From positions 248,001 to 312,000 of the forward strand of contig JANQOX010000014.1 in assembly GCA_028285625.1 (NCBI GenBank): DNA of 64,000 nt, in the 5' to 3' direction. Shown one piece after another: positions 34,647 to 44,300 of the stretch. Below the pieces are notes generated by a model. That model was not told where the DNA came from and did no database searches. It was given only the letters and a program-made list of their open reading frames with translations. The DNA is from Myxococcota bacterium (GTDB taxonomy: Bacteria > Myxococcota_A > UBA9160 > UBA6930). The first letter of the stretch is position 1. The number at the start of each line of letters is the position of its first letter. The position numbers and the translations under genes are program-made.

Positions 34647-35264
34647 TCAGTAGTCGTCGGTCGCCTCGTAGCCGTACTGCATCTCCCGCTCGCGTTCGTC
34701 GCGGAACAGGTAGAGGTACCGGGTCTTCTCGCTGGTCCCGTCGACGCGCTTCTCGTACATCGAGCTGATGATCGGGACGCGCATGAAGTGCGTGTCGTAT
34801 TCGTTCGGGCTCTCGGTCTTCTGTCGCACCAGCGCGAGCGCGATCGCCTCGAGATCGATCACGCCCGAGTAGCTCTTCTCGCCCTCCCGTTCGAAGCCCA
34901 GCAGCGTGAACAGGTGCGGGGCCTTCACGAAGCTGAACTCCGAGTAGTCGTCACCGCTGCCGGCCTTCAGGAGGCTGAAGATCCGGAAGTCCACGAAGCG
35001 GAAGGTCTTTCGGCCGGGAGCGACGTCGAGCGCCGCGAGGTCGATCACCCAGAACCCGAGCCGGTAGGTCCGGGTTTCTTCCTCGGTGGTGTAGGAGTCG
35101 AGGTCCTCTTCGGCGGCGATCACGGGCTCGCCGTCGTCGAAGTCGGACGCAGCCGGCGCTGCAGGGTCCGCGGCCGCCTGGGGCGGCTCGGCGGCCTTCG
35201 GGGGCGGGGTCGTCGCGCACCCGAGGCCCAGGCTCAGCACCAAAGCGAGCGCGACGCGCATCAT
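34647..35264 (-). CDS. Lipoprotein of unknown function
   Basis: A 205-residue protein with a lipobox (ALVLSLGLGCATT, Cys16) and an Ala/Pro-rich linker, then a ~150-residue domain rich in aromatic strands (YRLGFWVIDLAAL, FRFVDFRIFSLL). I recognise no family. The ATG at 35264 has AAAGGAA upstream; the ORF reaches 35522. It is head-to-tail with the transpeptidase-TonB fusion and divergent from the TonB operon, so it probably serves the same system. Confidence 0.7.
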   Translation of the reverse strand: MMRVALALVLSLGLGCATTPPPKAAEPPQAAADPAAPAASDFDDGEPVIAAEEDLDSYTTEEETRTYRLGFWVIDLAALDVAPGRKTFRFVDFRIFSLLKAGSGDDYSEFSFVKAPHLFTLLGFEREGEKSYSGVIDLEAIALALVRQKTESPNEYDTHFMRVPIISSMYEKRVDGTSEKTRYLYLFRDEREREMQYGYEATDDY

Positions 35265-35641
35265 CGGAGGTTCCTTTCGAGGGGGCCGCGCGATCGAACG
35301 CGCGTCCCATCGGGATGGCGCGAATCCTAACCGCCCCGTGTGCGACGAAGGTGGCGCGCGCGGCACGATGGGACGAACCCCATGTGTCGATTGGGTGCCG
35401 ATCGTGTGAACGCTCGGGAAGCGTGCGCTTCGCACGCCTGTGCAATGCGACGCGTACCCCTGCGCGCTCATGCATTGCCTTCGTGACGGTTCTGCGTCGG
35501 GCGCGTGAATTCGGTGTCGCATTGCTCGTGCAATCGGCTTCGTGCATTCCGGGAGCGGATGCGTCGGTCATACTGCGCACGCTTCCGGGCGGCACGCACT
35601 GCGTCGCGCGGAACCGGGAACGACTGACAGGAGGTGGTCCG
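35265..35641. promoter_or_regulatory. 377-bp divergent control region of the TonB locus
   Basis: This gap separates the lipoprotein/transpeptidase arm from the TonB operon. It holds a 7-base-arm hairpin (35421-35437), an inverted repeat ATTGC-TCGT-GCAAT (35521-35534) and several GCAATGC/GCATTGC copies (35441, 35472, 35519, 35529, 35543). A strong AGGAGGTGG site stands before the TTG at 35642. No confident -10/-35 pair or known operator is seen. Confidence 0.5.
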
Positions 35642-36415
35642 TTGCTCCGCTCCCCCCTGCCGACGATCGTCGGCTCGGCGGTGCTCTTCGTGGGCGTCGC
35701 CATCGGCGCCGCACCCGACAGCGGTGTGGATGCGTTTCGCGCGAAGCTCGACAAGTGGGTCGAGACCCGACGCATCCTGTCCGAGGAGCGCGCCGCATGG
35801 CGCGCAGACGAAGAGAGCCTCCGCGCCACGCGCGACCTGCTTCGCGACCAGCGCAAGGAGCTGCGTTCGCAAGCCGGAGAGGCCGAAGACCTGACGAGCG
35901 AGGCCGAGGAGGCGCGGCGCGAACTGCTCCTCGAGCGCGCCGAACTCCAGCGGGCGAGCCGCACCCTGGAAGCGGAGATCCGGCGGCTCGAACTCGAAGT
36001 CCTCGCGCTCGAAGCCCGCTTTCCCGAGCCCCTGCGAGCCCGTCTCGAGCCGCTCACCAGCCGCATCGCCGGCGAGGGCGAAGAACCGGCGGGAGCCCTG
36101 GGCCAGCGCCTGGTGCAAGTGCTCGGTGTGCTCTCGCAGGCCGAACAGTGGAACGCCTCGGCCCATCTCGTGGGCGAGACCCGCGCCGTCTCCGGGGACC
36201 AGAAGGTGGCGATCCGCACCCTCTATTGGGGTCTCGGGCATGCGGTGTACGCCGCCGCTCAGGAGGGGGAGGCCGGGCTCGCGCGGCCCACCCGAGACGG
36301 CTGGGTCTTCACGCCCGACGAGGGCATGGCCGAGGAAGCCGGGCTGCTGCTCGACATCTACGAGGGCAACGTCGACGCGATCGAGTTCATTCCGTTCTCC
36401 GTGGAGATCCGATGA
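35642..36415 (+). CDS. DUF3450-like periplasmic coiled-coil protein
   Basis: A 257-residue protein with a signal peptide (TIVGSAVLFVGVAIGAAP), a long coiled coil (residues ~25-130) and a C-terminal domain ending in the FIPFSVEI type strand. It matches the DUF3450 proteins that precede TtpC in TonB2-type loci. The TTG start is supported by AGGAGGTGG 7 bases before it. The stop overlaps the next gene by 4 bases. Confidence 0.8.
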   Translation: MLRSPLPTIVGSAVLFVGVAIGAAPDSGVDAFRAKLDKWVETRRILSEERAAWRADEESLRATRDLLRDQRKELRSQAGEAEDLTSEAEEARRELLLERAELQRASRTLEAEIRRLELEVLALEARFPEPLRARLEPLTSRIAGEGEEPAGALGQRLVQVLGVLSQAEQWNASAHLVGETRAVSGDQKVAIRTLYWGLGHAVYAAAQEGEAGLARPTRDGWVFTPDEGMAEEAGLLLDIYEGNVDAIEFIPFSVEIR

Positions 36416-37857
36416 TGCCGGCCCGGCAAGGCGCGGCTCGCGCTGCAGCGCGGACGCTGCTGGCTCTGTTCCTCTTCTTCGCGGCGGCCGGTTGGGTCGC
36501 TCCCACCTCCGCACCCGCCGCGACGTTCGATCAGGCCGAGGGCGACATCGACCGCAAGCTCGAGGCCTCGCTCCGCGAACTCGCCGCGCTTCGCGAGCGG
36601 ATCACGGACGAGAAGATTCCCCTGTCCAAGGAGATCGCGGGCCTCGAGCGCGAGGTCCTCGCGCTCCGGCGCGAGAACGACCGGTTGTTCAAGCTTCGCG
36701 ACGACGGCGAGCTCGCCCTGTCGAAGCTCGAGAACCAGGTGAAGTCGCTCCAGGACCAGGACGACTTCATCGAGAGCCGCCTCAACGAGTTCGTTCGCGA
36801 CTTCGAGGGCCGCCTGCACGTCAGCGAGCTTCCGGCGCTGGAGGCGACGACGGCCGCGGCCAAACGCTCGGAGAAGGACGCCTCGCTCGACGTGGAGCAG
36901 CGCCGGGTCTTGCAGCTCGACGTGGTGACGGCGGCCGTCGAGCGGTTGGATCGCCAGATCGGCGGGGACGTCTTCGATGGCGAGGCACTCAGCAACGACG
37001 GGGTTCTCACCGCGGGGCGCTACATCAGCTTCGGGCCCACCGTGTTCTTCGCGAACGAGGAGGGTTCGGTCACGGGCCTGGCCGAGGCCAAGCTGAACGC
37101 GGCCGACCCGGTGGTGGCGAAGCTTCCCAGTGGTCACGCGGAGGGTATTGCCGCCATCGCGCGCGGGGAGACGGGCACGCTTCCCTTCGATGCGACGCTG
37201 GGCAAGGCCCTCAAGAAGGAGCGCGCCCAGAAGTCGCTGATCGAATACGTCGAGGACGGCGGCGCCGTGGGCTACATCATCGTCGCGCTCGGCGTCTCGG
37301 CGCTGCTGCTCACCGCGTTCAAGCTCTTCGAGATCCTGCGCTTCCAGACGGCGGCGCCCGAGCAGGTCGATGGCGTACTCGAGCAGCTGGCTCGGGGCGA
37401 CGCCGAGGCCGCCGCCGCCGAGGCGCGCAAGGTCGAAGGGGCCGCGGGCGAGCTTCTCGAGACCGGCGTCGAGCACGCCAGCCGGTCGCGGGGCGTTCTC
37501 GAAGAGCTGCTCTTTGAGAAGATCCTGAAGGCCCGGCCCACGCTCGAGCGGTTCCTGCCCTTCCTCGCGATCACCGCAGGGGCGGCGCCGCTGCTCGGCC
37601 TGCTCGGCACGGTCAGCGGCATGATCGAGACGTTCCAGTTGATCACGATCTTCGGCACCGGGGATGCCCGCAACCTGTCGTCGGGCATCTCGGAAGCACT
37701 GGTCACGACGGCCATGGGGCTGATCGTGGCGATCCCCACGCTGATCCTGCACGGCGCGCTCTCGCGCATGGCCAAGCGCAAGCTCACGCTCCTCGAGCAG
37801 CTCTCGGTGGCCTTCGTCTCGGGCGTCGCGATGCTCCGCCCGGAAGCCGAGGCCTGA
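36412..37857 (+). CDS. Long ExbB-type protein with periplasmic coiled coil (TtpC-like)
   Basis: A 481-residue protein. A signal or first TM (LLALFLFFAAAGWVAPT) is followed by a ~220-residue periplasmic coiled-coil domain, then three TM helices of the MotA/TolQ/ExbB family (GYIIVALGVSALLLTAF; PLLGLLGTVSGMIETF; LVTTAMGLIVAIPTL). The large periplasmic insert is the TtpC form described for the Vibrio TonB2 system, where it is needed for receptor energisation. Starts at ATGATG overlapping the previous stop. Confidence 0.9.
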   Translation: MMPARQGAARAAARTLLALFLFFAAAGWVAPTSAPAATFDQAEGDIDRKLEASLRELAALRERITDEKIPLSKEIAGLEREVLALRRENDRLFKLRDDGELALSKLENQVKSLQDQDDFIESRLNEFVRDFEGRLHVSELPALEATTAAAKRSEKDASLDVEQRRVLQLDVVTAAVERLDRQIGGDVFDGEALSNDGVLTAGRYISFGPTVFFANEEGSVTGLAEAKLNAADPVVAKLPSGHAEGIAAIARGETGTLPFDATLGKALKKERAQKSLIEYVEDGGAVGYIIVALGVSALLLTAFKLFEILRFQTAAPEQVDGVLEQLARGDAEAAAAEARKVEGAAGELLETGVEHASRSRGVLEELLFEKILKARPTLERFLPFLAITAGAAPLLGLLGTVSGMIETFQLITIFGTGDARNLSSGISEALVTTAMGLIVAIPTLILHGALSRMAKRKLTLLEQLSVAFVSGVAMLRPEAEA

Positions 37858-37889
37858 GCGTTGACCGCGATCCAGGGACGCGGCGCGCC

Positions 37890-38477
37890 ATGACCTTCGA
37901 GCGCATGGTCGAGATCTGGGCGAGCGGCGGCACGATGATGGTGCCGCTCTTTGCGCTCGCGGTCCTGCTCTATACCCAGGCCTTCCACCTGGTGATGCGG
38001 GTCCGTCGCGTGTCGCTGCCCGCACGCACCGAGATGCACTGGTGGGACTGGGTGCGCGCGCCCGAGCGCGCCGAGGGCAGCGTGGGTGAGATCGTCCGGT
38101 ACACCCAGGAGGGCGTGCGGACGTCGCAGGAGGTGCGCGATCGCTTCGAGGAGATCCACCTGGCCCTGGTGGCGCTCATCGAGCGCCGCACCCGGTTCGT
38201 CGCCACCCTGGTCTCTTCGGCCCCGCTGCTGGGACTGCTCGGCACCGTGATCGGCATGCTGCGGACGTTTCTCGGCATTGCCGAGAGTGCCGGCGAGGAG
38301 ACTGCCGGGGTGATCGCCGGGGGCATCTCCGAGGCGCTGGTCACCACCCAGACCGGGCTCGCGATCGCGCTGCCGGGCCTGTTCATCGTGCTCCTGATCC
38401 AGCGGCAGCGTCACGCGCTCGAGGCCCAGCTCGCCCGACTCGAGAGCCTCACTCTCAGCCAGTTGCGGTTCGAGTAG
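37890..38477 (+). CDS. exbB: ExbB proton-channel subunit
   Basis: A 195-residue ExbB with three TM helices; TM2 reads SAPLLGLLGTVIGMLRTF and TM3 LVTTQTGLAIALPGLF. It lacks the long periplasmic domain of its neighbour and is likely the pentameric channel proper. ATG start 32 bases downstream of the TtpC-like gene; exbD follows after 5 bases. Confidence 0.93.
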   Translation: MTFERMVEIWASGGTMMVPLFALAVLLYTQAFHLVMRVRRVSLPARTEMHWWDWVRAPERAEGSVGEIVRYTQEGVRTSQEVRDRFEEIHLALVALIERRTRFVATLVSSAPLLGLLGTVIGMLRTFLGIAESAGEETAGVIAGGISEALVTTQTGLAIALPGLFIVLLIQRQRHALEAQLARLESLTLSQLRFE

Positions 38478-38482
38478 TCGGC

Positions 38483-38884
38483 ATGGCGAGGCGAAGCGTG
38501 TTCGCAGACGACGACGGGGCCGAGATCAATCTCTCGCCCATGATCGACTGCATCTTCATCCTGCTGATCTTCTTCATCGTGACCACCGTGTTCGTCGAGG
38601 AGGAGGGCATCTCGGTCAACAAGCCCGACGCGGCGGCGGCGGTGACGTCCGAGGAGTCCGAGGGCCTGACGCTCGAGATCACGGCGCAGGATCAGGTGAC
38701 GATCGACGGTCGCGAGGTGCGGCTCTCGGACGTGGCGCGACGCGTGCGCAACCACGTGGCGCGCAGTGATGCGCCCGTGATGGTCCGGGCCCACGAGCTC
38801 TCGAGCCACGGCACGTTCGTATCGGTCTGGGATGCGGCACGGCAGGGCGGGGCAGAGAAGCTCGCGTTCTCCACGGTGAACTGA
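38483..38884 (+). CDS. exbD: ExbD, first copy
   Basis: A 133-residue protein with a single TM helix starting in NLSPMIDCIFILLIFFIVTT, where the Asp is the proton-carrying residue. The periplasmic domain is complete. It shares the TM segment almost identically with the second copy directly downstream (overlap 1 base), indicating local duplication followed by divergence of the periplasmic domains. Confidence 0.93.
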   Translation: MARRSVFADDDGAEINLSPMIDCIFILLIFFIVTTVFVEEEGISVNKPDAAAAVTSEESEGLTLEITAQDQVTIDGREVRLSDVARRVRNHVARSDAPVMVRAHELSSHGTFVSVWDAARQGGAEKLAFSTVN

Positions 38885-39288
38885 TGCCGAGGCGAAGCGC
38901 GCTGCTGGAGCCGGAACCGGCCACGGACATCGATCTCTCTCCGATGATCGACTGCATCTTCATCCTGCTGATCTTCTTCATCGTGACCACGGTGTTCGTC
39001 GAGGAACCGGGGATCGAGATCGACCGGCCCGACGCGGTGCTCGATCTGGATCTGGAGAAGAACAGCATCCTCGTGGCCATCTCGCCCGAGGGCCGCGTGA
39101 TCTACGGCGGCAAGGAGGTCGGTGTCCAGGGCGCCGGCGCGCGCATCAAGCAGCTGCTGAACAAGGCGGACCTGCCGGTGATCATCCAGGCCGATGCGCG
39201 CGCCGATCACGGCGTCTTCTCCGACCTGTGGAGTGCGGCCAAGAATGCCGGCGCGAAGAAGATCAGCATCTCGACGCTCGAGGACTGA
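38884..39288 (+). CDS. exbD: ExbD, second copy
   Basis: A 134-residue paralogue with DLSPMIDCIFILLIFFIVTT at its membrane segment. The periplasmic half differs from copy one (KNSILVAISPEGRVIYGGKEV), so the pair probably forms a heterodimer in the ExbB pore or responds to different partners. TonB follows 5 bases downstream. Confidence 0.93.
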   Translation: MPRRSALLEPEPATDIDLSPMIDCIFILLIFFIVTTVFVEEPGIEIDRPDAVLDLDLEKNSILVAISPEGRVIYGGKEVGVQGAGARIKQLLNKADLPVIIQADARADHGVFSDLWSAAKNAGAKKISISTLED

Positions 39289-39293
39289 GCGGC

Positions 39294-39941
39294 GTGACCC
39301 CCCGCACCTATCGCTCTTCGGTCCCGCGGCGCGAGAGTCTCCTGGCGGCGGCCGGGGGCTTCGCCTTTGCCGTGGGCCTGTTCGTCCTGATGGCGCTGGC
39401 CCAGATGCTGGGTGAACGCGATGCGCCGGAGGCCGCCGTTGCCGAGGAGAGCCTCGCGTTCAAGGCGCCGGAGATCGAGCAGGTCGAAGAGGAGGAGCCG
39501 CCGCCCGAAGAGGAGCCGCCCGAGCTCGAAGAAGAGCCGCCGCAGCTCTCGCTCGACCAGCTCGACATCGCGCTGAACCCGGGCACCGGTTCGCTCGCGG
39601 GCGACTTCGCGCTGCCCGGCATCGATACCGCGGCGGCGGGTTTCGCCGACGACTTCGTCGATTTCTCGAACCTCGATCAGGTGCCGCGACCGGTGGGGGC
39701 GTCGGGCTTCCATTTTCCGCGCCGGCTCCTCAAGGACCCGGCCGACGGGCGGATCGTTCTGCTGCTCAAGATCAGCAAGAAGGGCGAGGTGCTCGGCGCC
39801 GAGATCGAGACCTCGAACCTGCCTCGCTTCAACGACGTGGTGCTGAATCAGGTGAAGGCCTGGCGCTTCACGCCCCCCACCCAGCAGGGCAAGCCCGTGC
39901 GCGCGCAGGCGCGGCTGCCCGTCCCGATCCGGATTCGCTGA
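39294..39941 (+). CDS. tonB: TonB energy transducer
   Basis: A 215-residue protein with an N-terminal TM anchor (LLAAAGGFAFAVGLFVLMAL), a Glu/Pro-rich spacer (EEEPPPEEEPPELEEEPP) instead of the usual Lys-Pro one, and a C-terminal TonB domain (FHFPRRLLKDP, then WRFTPPTQQGKPV). The C-terminal domain is very like that fused to the transpeptidase at 33044-34423. GTG start. Confidence 0.92.
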   Translation: MTPRTYRSSVPRRESLLAAAGGFAFAVGLFVLMALAQMLGERDAPEAAVAEESLAFKAPEIEQVEEEEPPPEEEPPELEEEPPQLSLDQLDIALNPGTGSLAGDFALPGIDTAAAGFADDFVDFSNLDQVPRPVGASGFHFPRRLLKDPADGRIVLLLKISKKGEVLGAEIETSNLPRFNDVVLNQVKAWRFTPPTQQGKPVRAQARLPVPIRIR

Positions 39942-39961
39942 GCGGACCCTCGGAGGAACCC

Positions 39962-41365
39962 ATGCTTCGTCCCCCCACCCGTCGGTTGGCCCTGTTCGTC
40001 GGGCTCCTGTTGGTCGCATCCGTCGGCTCCGAAGGCGCCGCTGCGGCGTCGAAGGCGGTGGCGCCGCCTGCCGCCCCGCCGTGGGACGGCGCCACCGTGC
40101 TCGAGGACCCCACGTGGCGCAAGCGCTTCCTCGGGAGCTACGGCGTCCTCTCGCGTCAGGAGCCGGAGATCCGGGAGGCCGAGCGCGAGATCCTCACCGA
40201 GGTCATCGACATCATGGGCCGCAACCCGCGCGCGGCCCAGGCCCGCCTGCGGCCCGTGGTGGGCGCGGGATCGAGCGCCAACCTCGACTTCGTCTACGCG
40301 AACCTGCAGTTCCAGAACGACGACCTGGACGGCGCCGTCAGTAGCTATGAGCTGGCGCTATCGAAGTTCCCGGACTTCCGGCGGGCGCACAACAACCTCG
40401 CGCTGATCCACGTCCAGCGGGCGGAATGCACGCAGGCCCTGCCGCACCTGACCCGCGCGATCGAACTCGGCGAGCGCGACGGCCGCAGCTACGGCCTGAT
40501 GGGGTACTGCTACCTCGAAGTCGAGAACCTGCTCGCTGCCGAAGAGGCCTACCGCAACGCCATTCTCCAGGAGCCCGAGAGCCGCGACTGGAAGCTCGGC
40601 CTGGCCCGGTCACTGCTGGGCGCCGAGCGCTGGGCCGAGGCCATCGCCCTGCTCGAGCGCTTGATCGACGAGACACCCGAGGACGTCTCGCTCTGGCTTC
40701 TCCAGGCCAACGCCTTTCTCGGCTCCGAGCAGCCCGACCGCGCCGCGGCCAACCTGGAGGCCGTCCGCCTGCTGGGGACCGCCAAGCCCGCCGCGCTGGT
40801 GCTCCTCGGCGACATCTACATGAACGCGGGCGTCTACGACCTGGCGAAGGACGCCTACCTCGAGGTCGTCGCCCAGGACGCCGAGTCCGAGCGCGCGGAT
40901 ACGGCCATCCGCGCAGCGGGCCTGCTGGTGCGGACGGCGGCCTTCGAAGAGGCGGCCGAGGTGCTGGGGCGCGTGAACTCGCGCTACGGCGATTCGCTCA
41001 CGAACGACCAGCAGCTCGAGGTGCTCGAACTCGAGGCGAAGGTGGCGGCTGCGCAGGGCAGAGCGGAGGATGCCGCACGCATTCTCGAGACCATCGTCAG
41101 GCGCGACGGCACTCGTGGCGAGGCGCTGCTGGCCCTCGCCGACCACGCCCGGCGCGACGGCGAGGAGGAGCTGGCGGTGCTGCAGCTCGAGCGCGCGGCC
41201 CGGCTCGAAGCGTTCGAGTACAAGGCCCTGCTCAAGCTCGCCCAGATCTCCGTGGGCCGACGCGACTACGCGCAGGCCGCGGAGCACCTGCGCGGAGCGC
41301 TCTCCATCCAGGACGAGCCGCGGGTCGCGCGCTTCCTGGCCCGGGTGGAGGATGCGATCCGGTGA
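39962..41365 (+). CDS. Exported TPR protein of the TonB locus
   Basis: A 467-residue protein with a signal peptide (LALFVGLLLVASVGSEGAAAA) and about ten TPR-type helical repeats (for example ANLQFQNDDLDGAVSSYELA and NAGVYDLAKDAYLEVV). Vibrio TonB2 loci end with a comparable periplasmic TPR protein. It overlaps the receptor gene by 4 bases, so it probably assists that receptor. Confidence 0.88.
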   Translation: MLRPPTRRLALFVGLLLVASVGSEGAAAASKAVAPPAAPPWDGATVLEDPTWRKRFLGSYGVLSRQEPEIREAEREILTEVIDIMGRNPRAAQARLRPVVGAGSSANLDFVYANLQFQNDDLDGAVSSYELALSKFPDFRRAHNNLALIHVQRAECTQALPHLTRAIELGERDGRSYGLMGYCYLEVENLLAAEEAYRNAILQEPESRDWKLGLARSLLGAERWAEAIALLERLIDETPEDVSLWLLQANAFLGSEQPDRAAANLEAVRLLGTAKPAALVLLGDIYMNAGVYDLAKDAYLEVVAQDAESERADTAIRAAGLLVRTAAFEEAAEVLGRVNSRYGDSLTNDQQLEVLELEAKVAAAQGRAEDAARILETIVRRDGTRGEALLALADHARRDGEEELAVLQLERAARLEAFEYKALLKLAQISVGRRDYAQAAEHLRGALSIQDEPRVARFLARVEDAIR

Positions 41366-44300
41366 GGCGGCCGCGCGTCACCCCCTTCTGGCTCCTGGCT
41401 CTGGCGCTGGTGGCCGGCATGCCCCTCGCGTCGGCGGCCCAGCCGGCCGGTGAGAAGGGTGTCGTGCGCGGTCAGGTGTTCGACCGCGAGTCGGGCGACC
41501 CCGTCGCGGACGTGACCGTGCTGCTGATTTCGCCCGAACGCGCCGGCGCTGCCGACGGCGCGACCGAGGTGGTCGTGACCGACGCCGAGGGCGCCTACGC
41601 CTTTCCGCCCGTCGCGGCAGGACTCTACGAACTGCGCTTCACCCGCGACGGATTCCGCGCCTCGACGATCTCCGGGGTCGAAGTCGTGGCGGGGCAGACG
41701 GCGCAAACCGACTTTCCCCTCCCGCGCCTGGTCGAAGGCGAGGGCGAAGGCGTGCTCGAGCTCGATGCCTTCGTGGTCGAGCAGGAGACCGTAGAGGACG
41801 CCGAGTTGGGGCTCGAGATGCGGCTCGAGTCCGACGAGATGATCAACACCTTCGGTGCGGAGGACTTCTCGCGCTTCAGTGCAGGCGACGTGGCCGAGGC
41901 GCTCGAGCGTGTGGCCGGCGTCACGATCCAGGAGGGCCAGTTCGCGGTGATCCGCGGGCTCGAGGACCGGTACAACAGCACGCTCTACAACGGGGCGCCG
42001 GTGCCGAGCCCCGACCCCGACCGCCAGTCGGTTCAGCTCGACCTGTTTCCGAAAGAGGTGGTGGGCAACCTGGTCGTCTCCAAGACCTTCGCCCCCGACC
42101 TGCCGAGCAACAGCTCCGGGGGAGCGATCGACATCGTCACACACAGCTACCCCGAGGAGTGGACCTTCACCCTGAAGGCGGGCACCGGCATCAACACCAA
42201 TGCCGAGGACCGCTTCCTTCGCTTCTCGAAGGACACCGACAAGGACCGCATCTTCAAGGGCGTCGACCCGATGGCCGACCTCGACTATCTGCGCGAGGAG
42301 TTCGGCTTCAAGCTGATCAGCGGCAACCCCGTCGGGATCGAAGACGACAAGACGGGCGACCTCTGGGACGATCTGGACGACGTGCTCGAGAGCGACTACG
42401 TCGTGACGCTCGGCGGGCGCCAGGAGTTCGGCGGGCGTGAGTTCCGCTTCAAGGGCGTGCTGCACAGCGAGATCGACTACAGCACCCTCGAGGGCTACCA
42501 GCAGTCGCTCGAGCCGCGCCCGCCGCGCTTCGGTGCCGACTCGCGCGAGCCCGCCCCCGAGAACTTTCCGCGTTGCATCTTCGACCCGGATCTCGACTGC
42601 TTCCGGATCATCCCGGGCGGATTGCTTTCTTCGGGCGATCTCTCCATCGGCGAGCTCAACCTCAACAACGGCACCTACGACCTCACCACCAGCCAGCGCG
42701 AGCGCCGGCGCACGGCCTTCGCAGCCTTCGGCTTCGACCTCGACGAGGCGGGCAATCACAAGATCGACTCGTCCGTGTTCTACACCCAGAACGAGCAGCG
42801 CACGGTGCGGCTCAAGGAGAACGGCTTCATCGCTGGCCTCGACTACGACACGATCGTCGGCCAGCAGCTCGACAACAACTTCGACAACGAGTTCCCCGAG
42901 AGCAGCCCCGAGTGCTTCAATGCGGCGACGCGCGACTCGCAGATCTGTCGCAACTTCCGCCAGGCTGCGGTCTCGGTCCCGGCCACGGGTGCCCTGGCCT
43001 TCACGAACTTCTTCGAGAGCACGTCGTTCGAGCGCGATCGCGACCTGTTCGTCTTTCAGGTCAACGGCGACCACGTCTTCGAGGAGCTTCCCGACTTCCA
43101 CCTGAGCTGGGCCACCAACTATGCCGAGACGACCCAGGAAGAGGTCGCCCTGGGCATGCCGTTCTACTACGAGCCGTGCGGGTTCGGGAACTTCGTGGGG
43201 CTTCAGTGCCCGAATGGCGTGCATCCCGTGGATGCCACGTCCTTCTATCCCGCGGGCCCGGCCAGCGAGGGCCCGCCCAGCATCGCCGCGCTCGGCCCCG
43301 GCTCGTTCATCTCGTACCGGGATCTCACGCTCAGCAGCAACCTGATCGAGGAGAAGTCGCGCTTCACTCGGATCGACGCGGACTACACCTTCTACTTCTC
43401 GCCGGCGTCCACCTTCACGGTGTCAGGCGGCTGGTGGTCGGAGCGCGCCGACCGCGACGTCCGCTCGGCCTTTCTGCAGTCGGTCACCCAGGACGTCAAT
43501 CTGAGCGAGCAGTGCGCGGGGAGCGTGCAGCAGCCGTTCTGCTTTGCCGATACCCCGTTCGAGCTGGGCGAGCTGGCGTTCAACACCCTGGGCCTGAATG
43601 CCGAGGGGCTGATCGCCAACCTGCGGCTCACCGAGAACGAGTCCACGCGCGACATCGACGCCTGGCACGCGCGTGGCAAGTTCACGTTCTGGGACCGGCT
43701 CGACATCCTCGGGGGCGTGCGTGTCGAGGACATCTTCATCGAGTCGCTGAACGACCCCTTCATCGAGGACGGGATCACTGGCGGCTTCCGGCTGGGCGGG
43801 CCGGAGACGTTCCCCTCCCGCTACCTGTTCTTCGATCGGCTCGACAACCCGAAGATCCAGTCCGTGACGCTCCCGAACGGGGGCGTGTCGAATACCACCG
43901 AGGTCGCCGACTACCCGGTGGAGGGCACGGAGTTCAACGATCAGTTGATCGGCATCCTCACCCAGCCGGGGCCGTGTACGGGCGGCGAGCCCTTTCCGGG
44001 CTTCGAGGACGACCCAGCGGCGACCTGCGTCGACTTCTTCGATCGCGCGGGTCTCGAGCGGTTGGTGAACGGGCGCATCGACGAGACGCGAGTGCTGCCC
44101 TCGGCCTCGTTCTCGCTACGCCCCACCTGTCTCGACCCGCGCGACGGGGCCTTCCCCGAGCTGCTCTGCGCGATCTTCGAGGGGCTCACGCTGCGGGGTG
44201 CCTACTCCGAGACGGTCGCGCGGCCGTCCTTCCGAGAGATGGGCTTCTACGTCTCGGTGGAGCCGGGGTCGAGCGACCTCACCGTGGGCAACCCGCAGCT